Assembly (NCBI GenBank): GCA_965277075.1
Contig: OZ255707.1
Span: forward strand, 186,001-250,000
Direction: 5' to 3'
From: Lustribacter sp965277075
GTDB lineage: Bacteria > Vulcanimicrobiota > Vulcanimicrobiia > Vulcanimicrobiales > Vulcanimicrobiaceae
DNA: 64,000 bases
The notes under the pieces were generated by a model that worked only from the letters and a program-made list of their open reading frames with translations, made no database searches and had not been told where the DNA came from. The translations under genes and the position numbers were made by a program. Numbering within the stretch: position 1 is the stretch's first letter; the number at the start of each line of letters is the position of its first letter. Below are positions 58,200 to 64,000 of the stretch, piece after piece.

Positions 58200-60281
58200 G
58201 TGCTAGCCAAACTTCCGGGGATCGGGCCCGCGACCGCGACGAAGTTCGCGGAACTCGGCATCGAGACGCCGGAGCAATTGCTCGCGTACCTTCCGCGTGC
58301 GTATCGCGATTGGCGCGTACCGCAGCCGATCGCGACGCTGGTGGAAGGTGAAGCGATCGTTGTGGGACGCGTCGTCCGCGTCAAAGAGCGAGCCGGCCGT
58401 TTCCCGCTCGTTACCGCCGACTTGAGCGACGAGAGCGGAACCGTCGCCGCAAAATGGTTCGGGCGCAAACATCTCTTCGGCCGTTTCGCCGCCGGCGATC
58501 GGCTCTTCGTGACCGGCCGCGTAACGCGTACCGGGCTGCTGCCGGAGATGAATGTGAGCGCGCATCGCGAGTTGCACGGCGACGAGCCGTACGTTGGCGA
58601 AATCGTTCCGGTTTACGGCGCGACGAAGGACTTGCCGTCGCGTACGATCCGGAGCACCATCGCGAAGAATCTCGACGGGCTCATCGGTGACCGCGCCGAC
58701 GCGCTCCCGCCTGCGCTCGCGCAGGCGTTCGATTTTCCCTCACCGCGCGCGGCGTGGTACGGTGTGCACGCGCCTCACGACATGATCGACGTCGATCGCG
58801 GACGCCGCCGTATCATCTTCGAGGAATTCTTCGGCATCGCGCTCGCCGCCGCGCTCAAACGTGCGCGACGTGAAGCAGCCGGCGGCGCAACGCCGGCGCA
58901 TCCGCCGGCCGGCTGGTACGACGCGTTCGTCGCCGAGTTGCCGTTCGCGCCGACCGGCGCGCAAACGCGGGTGATCGCACAGATCGCGCGCGATATGGAG
59001 CGTGTCGCGCCGATGAACCGTTTATTGCAAGGCGACGTCGGCAGCGGGAAGACGCTCGTCGCAGCGGCGGCCATCGTCCTTGCGCATCATGCCGGGATGC
59101 AGAGCGCGTTGATGGCACCGACGGAGATTCTGGCCGCGCAGCATGCGCGCAAGTTGGCGCCGCTGTTGCTCCCGTTCGGTATCGCGGTCGAGGCAGTCTT
59201 CGGTTCGATGGGCGCGCGCGAGCGGCGAAACGCGCACGAGCGCCTGGCGTCCGGAGAAGCGGCGCTCGCCGTCGGCACGCACGCGTTGCTCACGGAGACC
59301 GTCGATTTTGCGCGGCTCGGCCTGGCGATCATCGACGAACAGCATCGCTTCGGTGTCGCGCAACGCGCCCGGTTGCGCGCGAAGGGCGCAACATTGCCGC
59401 ACACGCTCTACATGACCGCAACACCGATTCCGCGCACCTTAGCGCAAACGAAGTATGCCGACCTCGACGTGTCGATCATCGACGAAATTCCGCCGGGTCG
59501 CAGGCCGATTCAAACATTCGTTATCCGCGCGAGCCGTACCGAGCACGTGTATGACTTCGTCCGCAAAAACGTGGAAATGGGCCGTCAAGCCTTCGTGGTG
59601 ACTCCGGCGATTGATTCCAGCGAGAGTGGACGTGCGGACTGCAGCGAAACGCGACCAAGTGAGATGCCGTCGAGGACGACACCTGCAAGTGCGCTTGCGA
59701 CGGCGGAAGAACTGCGCGGCGACATCTTCAAAGATCTTCGCGTCGGCGTGCTGCACGGCCGAATGCCGGTAAAGGAGAAAGACGCGGTCATGGATGGGTT
59801 CAAGCGCGACGCGATCGACGTGCTCGTCGCAACGACGGTGGTCGAAGTCGGCGTCGACGTACCGAATGCGAGCGTGATGGTGATCCTCGATGCGAATCGC
59901 TACGGCCTCGCGCAGTTGCATCAGTTGCGTGGGCGCGTCGGGCGCGGTACGGCACAATCATACTGTCTGCTCGTCGCGCCCGACGATGCGCCCGACACCG
60001 AGCGGCTCGATATTCTCGCGCAGACGACCGACGGATTCGCGATCGCCGAAGCCGATCTCCAGCTGCGACGCGCGGGCGAACTCGCCGGTACGGCGCAGGC
60101 CGGCGGAAATGACGGCACGATCGGTGATCTCGTCAACGATTTCGCGCTCTACATGCGCGCGAAAGAAGCCGCCGACGAGATCGTCGCACGCGATCCCGAG
60201 TTTCGCGAACCCGGTCACCGGGCGCTGCGCGCGCTGATCGATGACGTTGCCGCTGCACGCGCCCTCCTGGTGACGGCATGA
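58200..60281 (+). CDS. recG: ATP-dependent DNA helicase RecG
   Basis: A 693-residue helicase that remodels stalled replication forks and Holliday junctions. An HhH-like start LAKLPGIGPATATKFAELGI is followed by an OB wedge domain, then motif I LLQGDVGSGKTLVAAA, motif II IIDEQHRFGVAQR, motif III MTATPIPRTLAQT and motif VI LHQLRGRVGRGTAQSYCLL, ending with the TRG-like C-terminus. Between ATPID and the conserved ELRGDIFKDLRVGVLHGR there is a low-complexity Ser/Thr/Glu-rich insert of about 35 residues. GTG 58200 starts just after the hisIE stop; the longer frame overlaps hisIE. Confidence 0.95.
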   Translation: MLAKLPGIGPATATKFAELGIETPEQLLAYLPRAYRDWRVPQPIATLVEGEAIVVGRVVRVKERAGRFPLVTADLSDESGTVAAKWFGRKHLFGRFAAGDRLFVTGRVTRTGLLPEMNVSAHRELHGDEPYVGEIVPVYGATKDLPSRTIRSTIAKNLDGLIGDRADALPPALAQAFDFPSPRAAWYGVHAPHDMIDVDRGRRRIIFEEFFGIALAAALKRARREAAGGATPAHPPAGWYDAFVAELPFAPTGAQTRVIAQIARDMERVAPMNRLLQGDVGSGKTLVAAAAIVLAHHAGMQSALMAPTEILAAQHARKLAPLLLPFGIAVEAVFGSMGARERRNAHERLASGEAALAVGTHALLTETVDFARLGLAIIDEQHRFGVAQRARLRAKGATLPHTLYMTATPIPRTLAQTKYADLDVSIIDEIPPGRRPIQTFVIRASRTEHVYDFVRKNVEMGRQAFVVTPAIDSSESGRADCSETRPSEMPSRTTPASALATAEELRGDIFKDLRVGVLHGRMPVKEKDAVMDGFKRDAIDVLVATTVVEVGVDVPNASVMVILDANRYGLAQLHQLRGRVGRGTAQSYCLLVAPDDAPDTERLDILAQTTDGFAIAEADLQLRRAGELAGTAQAGGNDGTIGDLVNDFALYMRAKEAADEIVARDPEFREPGHRALRALIDDVAAARALLVTA

Positions 60282-60976
60282 CCGTTGCCGTCGGATTCGA
60301 TTTCGACCATACACTCGGACTCGACAACGGCCTCGAGCGCCGTGCCTTCGGTCTCGTGGCCGACGGATTGGGAACGCCGATCGATGTCGACGCGCACGAC
60401 GAGAAGGCGTTCATTGAAGAATTGCTCACACCGTTTCGCGCGGCGACGGTTTCGATGAGCGACATGCTCGAAGCGTTCGTCGCGTCGTTGCCCGCTCAGC
60501 CACAATCCCGCCGCTATAGCGGTGCGGAATTGGCCGAGCAATACCGTGCGGCGTGTTTCGAACTGGTCGCGACGTTGGTGCAGCCGCTCGACGGTGCCCG
60601 TGCGTGCATCGATGCGCTCGTCGCCGAGGGCGTGAGTGTCGGCATTCTCACCAACGGCTGGTCGCCGCTGCAAGAGCGCAAGATCGCGCATGCGCTCGGA
60701 GCGTTCCCGGGTCCGGTCCTCGTCAGCGATATGATCGGCGCATACAAACCATCGGCCGAAGCGTTCGCGTGGCTCGAACGCGCGCTCAACGTGCGCGCAA
60801 GCGATCTCTGGTACGTCGGCGATAATCCGCTGGTCGATATCGGCGGAGCGCACGCGTATGGTGTGCGCGGCGTGTGGCTCGATTGGGAAGGCACGCCGTA
60901 TCCGGAGGATGTCGCGCCGCCCGCCGCGCGCATCGCGACGCTCGCTGAGTTGACGATGGTCATCCGAGGTTCGTAG
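60278..60976 (+). CDS. HAD-superfamily hydrolase (subfamily IA)
   Basis: A 232-residue HAD phosphatase. Motif I is GFDFDHTLGLDN (nucleophile Asp), motif II GILTNGWSPLQ, motif III Lys in DMIGAYKPSAEAF and motif IV YVGDNPLVDIGGAH. A helical cap lies between motifs I and II. The start overlaps the recG stop as ATGA. The substrate is probably a small phosphate ester; position in a housekeeping operon does not resolve it. Confidence 0.9.
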   Translation: MTVAVGFDFDHTLGLDNGLERRAFGLVADGLGTPIDVDAHDEKAFIEELLTPFRAATVSMSDMLEAFVASLPAQPQSRRYSGAELAEQYRAACFELVATLVQPLDGARACIDALVAEGVSVGILTNGWSPLQERKIAHALGAFPGPVLVSDMIGAYKPSAEAFAWLERALNVRASDLWYVGDNPLVDIGGAHAYGVRGVWLDWEGTPYPEDVAPPAARIATLAELTMVIRGS

Positions 60977-61007
60977 CGCCGCACGGCGAAGAAAACGGCC
61001 CAACCGG

Positions 61008-61562
61008 ATGGGCACATTGAGACTTACCGGAGGGACGCTTCGTAGTCGAAGCGTACGAACGCCCTCCGGACGTGCGGTACGACCCACTCCCGCCCGCGTC
61101 AAAGAGGCGTTGTTCTCGATCCTCTCCGACCGAGTCGTGAACGCGAACGTCCTTGACGCGTTTGCCGGTACCGGCGCGCTCGGCTTCGAAGCGCTCTCGC
61201 GCGGCGCCGCGCACGCAACGTTCGTCGAGGCGCATCGACCGACCGCCGACGCGCTGCGCGGCACGGCGCGCGAGCTTGGCCTCGCGGACCGGACGACGAT
61301 CGTTGCGCTGCCGTTCGAACGCTCCGCAGGCGTCATTTACGGCCGCTTCGATCTGATCTTCGCCGACCCGCCGTACGTGCAACCGTTTCCGGCGCAGGCG
61401 CTCGTCATGTTGCGCGCGCGTGGCGCAATCGACGGACGCTCGCTCATCATCTACGAACACAGCGCGCGCACGCCCGCGCCGAGCGATCCGGCGTTTCGCC
61501 TGGAACGCAGCGCTTTGTACGGGGAAACGGCGCTCGCGTTGCTGCGGCCGGAGACGGCGTGA
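61008..61562 (+). CDS. rsmD: 16S rRNA (guanine966-N2)-methyltransferase
   Basis: A 184-residue SAM-dependent methyltransferase. GGTLRSRSVRTPSG and RPTPARVKEALFSIL are RsmD markers. The SAM motif is VLDAFAGTGALGFEALSRGA and the catalytic DPPY lies in LIFADPPYVQPF. It methylates G966 of 16S rRNA during 30S assembly. The stop overlaps the coaD GTG, the usual rsmD-coaD pairing in bacteria. Confidence 0.95.
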   Translation: MGTLRLTGGTLRSRSVRTPSGRAVRPTPARVKEALFSILSDRVVNANVLDAFAGTGALGFEALSRGAAHATFVEAHRPTADALRGTARELGLADRTTIVALPFERSAGVIYGRFDLIFADPPYVQPFPAQALVMLRARGAIDGRSLIIYEHSARTPAPSDPAFRLERSALYGETALALLRPETA

Positions 61563-62080
61563 CGCAGAACGGTAGCGCGCCGCATCCCGCGTCCGTCGCG
61601 GTTTATCCGGGCTCGTTCGATCCGCTGACGATGGGTCACCTCGACGTGATCCAACGCGCGGCGGCGATCTTTCCGCGCGTGCTCGTAGCGGTCGTCGTCA
61701 ACCCGCAGAAACGCGAACCGCTCTTTACGCTCGATCAACGGAAGCAAATGATCCGTGCCGCGACGAACCAATACGGCAACGTCGACGTGACCGACTTTCG
61801 TGGGCTGCTTGCCGGATTCGTCAAGCAGATCGGTGCCGGCGTCATCGTCAAAGGTCTGCGCGTCGTGTCGGACTTCGAAAACGAAATGTCGACGGCGCTC
61901 ATGAACCGTTCGCTCAGCGGTGTCGATACACTATTTCTGCCGAGCGATCCGCGCTACTCGTTCATATCATCAAGCTTGGTCAAGGAAGTGTTTTTTCTCG
62001 GCGGCGAGATCGAACACTATGTCCCCGAAGCCGTCCTCCAGGTCATGCGCGCAAAGCGCGAGGAGAACCGCCCATCGTGA
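61559..62080 (+). CDS. coaD: Phosphopantetheine adenylyltransferase
   Basis: A 173-residue nucleotidyltransferase for the fourth step of coenzyme A synthesis (4'-phosphopantetheine to dephospho-CoA). AVYPGSFDPLTMGHLDVIQR holds the (T/H)xGH site. VNPQKREPLF, KGLRVVSDFENEMSTALMNR and YSFISSSLVKEVFFLGG (ISSS motif) are all family features. It starts with GTG 61559 overlapping rsmD as GTGA and ends overlapping the next GTG by four bases. Confidence 0.96.
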   Translation: MTQNGSAPHPASVAVYPGSFDPLTMGHLDVIQRAAAIFPRVLVAVVVNPQKREPLFTLDQRKQMIRAATNQYGNVDVTDFRGLLAGFVKQIGAGVIVKGLRVVSDFENEMSTALMNRSLSGVDTLFLPSDPRYSFISSSLVKEVFFLGGEIEHYVPEAVLQVMRAKREENRPS

Positions 62081-62664
62081 GTATCTATCGCGTGCTCGAT
62101 AAACTCGAAGCCTACGTACGGACCGGCACGGTGCTGCCGCTCAAGCGACGCGTTCTGAGCGAAGAACGGCTCTACGAATACATCGAGAAGATCCGTTCGA
62201 CGCTGCCGGCGGAAGTCGGTCAAGCGAAAATGATCGCCAAAGATAAGGACCGCGTGATGCGCGAGGCGCAAGAACGCGCGCAAGCCATCGTCACCGACGC
62301 GTCGGAAGCGCACGCGCAACTGATCGACGACCACGAGATCGTCCGTCGCGCGCGCACGACTGCCGAAACCGTTCTGCGCGAAGCCGAGGCGAAAGCCGCG
62401 CGCATTCGCGAAGGCGCCGACACCTATGCCGCGCAGGTGCTCACGGATCTCGACGGCCGTCTGTCGACGGCGCTCGGTTCGGTCAAGAAGGGCATCGAGA
62501 CGATTACCGCTCCACGCGCGAATGCAGCGCCGGCGACCGCAACCCCGGCTGAATCGCCCGCGTCGGGACCGCTTGCGGATGCCGCCGCAAAATCAAAGCG
62601 CGCGGCATTCGACGCGCAGGCGGAGCCGCTCGACGCGGAAACTGCCCAGCTCGAATCCGTGTAA
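62077..62664 (+). CDS. Coiled-coil protein following coaD
   Basis: A 195-residue soluble protein. The first 45 residues (IYRVLDKLEAYVRTGTVLPL, RRVLSEERLYEYIEKIRSTL) recall the short N-terminal domain of DivIVA-like or YlqD-like proteins. Residues 50-140 form a long Ala/Glu/Arg heptad coiled coil (MREAQERAQAIVTDASEAHA) like an ATP-synthase b-subunit stalk. An Ala/Pro tail follows. GTG 62077 overlaps the coaD stop. Uncharacterised coiled-coil genes occupy this place in several phyla; a cell-envelope or division role is only inferred. Confidence 0.75.
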   Translation: MSIYRVLDKLEAYVRTGTVLPLKRRVLSEERLYEYIEKIRSTLPAEVGQAKMIAKDKDRVMREAQERAQAIVTDASEAHAQLIDDHEIVRRARTTAETVLREAEAKAARIREGADTYAAQVLTDLDGRLSTALGSVKKGIETITAPRANAAPATATPAESPASGPLADAAAKSKRAAFDAQAEPLDAETAQLESV

Positions 62665-62675
62665 CGAAGCCGAAC

Positions 62676-63623
62676 TCAGACCGGTGGCGCTTGTACCCCG
62701 TGCGCGAACGCTTCGAGTCGCGCGCGGTCGATCGAGCGCACGCGGCCGCGATCGAGCTCGACCGCATTGGCGTTTTTCAACCGGATGAGCGCGCGCGCCG
62801 CCATGTCGCGCACGGTTCCAGCGGCGGCGGCGATCTGCGCTTGCGAAAGATTCTCCACGCCCGGCAACCCGGGCGCCATCCCGGTTGTCGCCGGGGCATA
62901 CGAGATGAGAAACTTCGCGACGCGCTGCAAGACGTGCGCGAAGGCGAGATCCGCAATCGTATCGATCGAACGGCGACGCGCTTGTGAGGAGGCCGCCAGA
63001 AATCCGAGTCCGAGTTCGGCGTCGTTGCGCACCGCATGCAAAACGGCATCGGCCGGAACGAGCACGAGCGAACAATCGGTGAGCGCCTCGGCGCGCGTCG
63101 TTGAACCGCCTTGGTCGAACGTCCCGGATTCGTTGATCGAATCATGCGTGAGCCGCTCGCCGAGCGCGTGCGTCTTGCCATCGGGCGAGAGCAAGGTGTA
63201 GACGACTTTGCCGCTCCGTACGAAGGCGAGATACGGCCACATCTCGCCCTCGTCGAAGATCGTTTCGCCGGCCCGGTAATTGCGCTCCGTGGCGACGCCG
63301 GCGAGGTCGGCGATCGTCGACTGGCGCGCCGAGAGAAAGGGTGGGCAGTGCGAAAGAAACGTCGCCGTGTCCGCGCGTTCATCGATGCGCTCGAGGCGAA
63401 TCGTCCAGCGTCCCGAGCCGTGATTGCGGGCGTCCCAGGAGAAACGGCCGGCACGATACTGCTGCAATTCGTTGCGCAGCGAGCGCGGGTCGCTTTCATC
63501 GTTGAGTTCGAGAATGGCGCCGACCGCCAACTTATCGAACGCTTCAAGGATACGCAGCGTCCGGTTCGTTGCCGGCAGCGCGCGCGCGTCGATCGTGACC
63601 GACGGCGGACGGTTACTGGGCAT
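62676..63623 (-). CDS. DUF2249 domain fused to a Crp/Fnr-type regulator
   Basis: A 315-residue fusion. Residues 10-80 (IDARALPATNRTLRILEAFD, VGAILELNDESDPRSLRNEL, WTIRLERI) match DUF2249, a TusA-like two-layer fold. Residues 88-210 form a cyclic-nucleotide-type beta barrel (AGETIFDEGEMWPYLAFVRS, GKVVYTLLSPDGKTHALGER). Residues 225-310 form a Crp winged helix (LSQAQIAAAAGTVRDMAARA, LIRLKNANAVELDRGRVRSI). No Cys cluster for an Fnr iron-sulfur centre is seen. DUF2249 proteins occur near nitric-oxide and anaerobic genes, so a redox or NO sensor is a reasonable guess. ATG 63623 begins the domain and lies 46 bases from the divergent thioredoxin-like gene. Confidence 0.8.
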   Translation of the reverse strand: MPSNRPPSVTIDARALPATNRTLRILEAFDKLAVGAILELNDESDPRSLRNELQQYRAGRFSWDARNHGSGRWTIRLERIDERADTATFLSHCPPFLSARQSTIADLAGVATERNYRAGETIFDEGEMWPYLAFVRSGKVVYTLLSPDGKTHALGERLTHDSINESGTFDQGGSTTRAEALTDCSLVLVPADAVLHAVRNDAELGLGFLAASSQARRRSIDTIADLAFAHVLQRVAKFLISYAPATTGMAPGLPGVENLSQAQIAAAAGTVRDMAARALIRLKNANAVELDRGRVRSIDRARLEAFAHGVQAPPV

Positions 63624-63669
63624 CGCCACGTAGGATGCGCGTTGCGGTAGGTGCGAACCTCTGCCGTCC

Positions 63670-64000
63670 ATGGCTCCCGTTCGACGCTGGGTCGCGCGCG
63701 GACTCGACGTGCTCGCGATCCTCGTCGTCCTCTTCGCGCTGTTCCAATTTTTCATCGCACCGCGCCTCGCAATGAACCGAACGGAGCCGGCTCCGCCCGT
63801 TTCGCTGGCCGCTCTGGCCGGCGGCCATTTCGATGTCGGCGCGCATCGCGGCCGCATGCTCTTCCTGGACTTTTGGGCGTCGTGGTGCGAGCCGTGTAAG
63901 ATGTCGATACCGCTCATCCAGCGCTATGCGGCCGACCATCCGGAGGTCGACGTCGTCTCGATCGACGTCGGTGAGCCGGCGAGTCTGGTTCGCGAGTACG
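63670..64000 (+). CDS. Membrane-anchored thioredoxin-like protein (TlpA/ResA type), partial
   Basis: Open from ATG 63670 to the window end. An N-terminal membrane anchor (LDVLAILVVLFALFQFFIAP) is followed by a short linker and a thioredoxin domain: RGRMLFLDFWASWCEPCKMS with the redox Cys73 and Cys76 (WCEPC), then IPLIQRYAADHPEVDVVSID. It faces the periplasm and probably reduces disulfides in cytochrome c maturation or similar work. The C-terminal half lies outside the window. Confidence 0.85.
   Translation, partial: MAPVRRWVARGLDVLAILVVLFALFQFFIAPRLAMNRTEPAPPVSLAALAGGHFDVGAHRGRMLFLDFWASWCEPCKMSIPLIQRYAADHPEVDVVSIDVGEPASLVREY

Noticed and set aside
1..64000. CRISPR arrays, rRNA genes, riboswitches and a replication origin
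   Set aside because: No regularly spaced repeats, no rRNA-like sequence, no recognisable riboswitch core and no DnaA-box cluster were seen on reading through the window.

Overview
A GC-rich chromosomal stretch from a diderm (Gram-negative type) bacterium. It carries a tripartite RND pump with an outer-membrane lipoprotein channel, lipobox adaptors and many start/stop-overlapping gene pairs (ATGA, GTGA, TTGA). The phylum cannot be fixed from sequence alone. The mix of orphan periplasmic binding proteins, LLM flavin enzymes and dense GTG starts would suit an uncultured soil lineage such as Eremiobacterota, but that is a guess. One IS481-like transposase, four or more broken genes and two clusters of a short TTCGACAAGCTCAGGGTG repeat mark the accessory parts.

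Layout. 1-1.0 kb: gene remnants (ECF sigma, DUF427-like, hydroxyisobutyrate-dehydrogenase-like) and repeats. 1.0-5.8 kb: SDR, two GT2 glycosyltransferases, ABC-F ATPase. 5.8-17.3 kb: scavenging and catabolic island with cupin, amidohydrolase, binding proteins, LLM monooxygenase, sulfatase-TauD-decarboxylase-family operon, class II aldolase, MarR and FAD oxidase. 17.4-18.5 kb: secreted protein and MaoC hydratase. 18.5-27.0 kb: the most unusual region, a self-contained sigma-54 locus. 27.0-31.5 kb: two STAS proteins, GH130 phosphorylase-like enzyme, HAD-ATPase fusion, YCII protein. 31.6-40.1 kb: Rieske oxygenase, a decaying binding-protein/MetE-like operon, the transposase, aldo/keto reductase, LLM monooxygenase plus binding protein. 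40.1-49.8 kb: RND efflux operon divergent from an OmpR-type two-component system, with paralogous small secreted OB-fold-like proteins on both sides. 49.8-55.0 kb: YcaQ-like glycosylase, MetE-like enzyme plus binding protein, molybdate-type permease/ATPase. 55.2-64.0 kb: tRNA-Gly, tRNA-Cys, SpoIIE-type phosphatase and a housekeeping run (hisF, hisIE, recG, HAD, rsmD, coaD, coiled-coil protein), a DUF2249-Crp regulator and the start of a thioredoxin-like protein.

Main discovery candidate. rpoN lies in one overlapping transcription unit with a sensor kinase and an NtrC-like activator that has an intact GAFTGA loop but no C-terminal DNA-binding domain. Three full matches to the -24/-12 promoter consensus sit within this locus: two as a near-identical inverted pair between the divergent arms, and a third inside the 3' end of the activator gene. 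They precede a secreted-protein/rpoN unit, a His-rich peptide/MFS/metallophosphoesterase unit, and an exported metallophosphoesterase. The two metallophosphoesterases are paralogs. The arrangement suggests a private sigma-54 circuit (sigma, kinase, DNA-binding-free activator, three target promoters) controlling a cytoplasmic/exported phosphoesterase pair and a transporter.

Other themes. At least six periplasmic binding-protein genes sit beside, or overlap, enzyme genes, with no cognate permease. Several small-molecule enzymes occur as an intact copy plus a broken copy.
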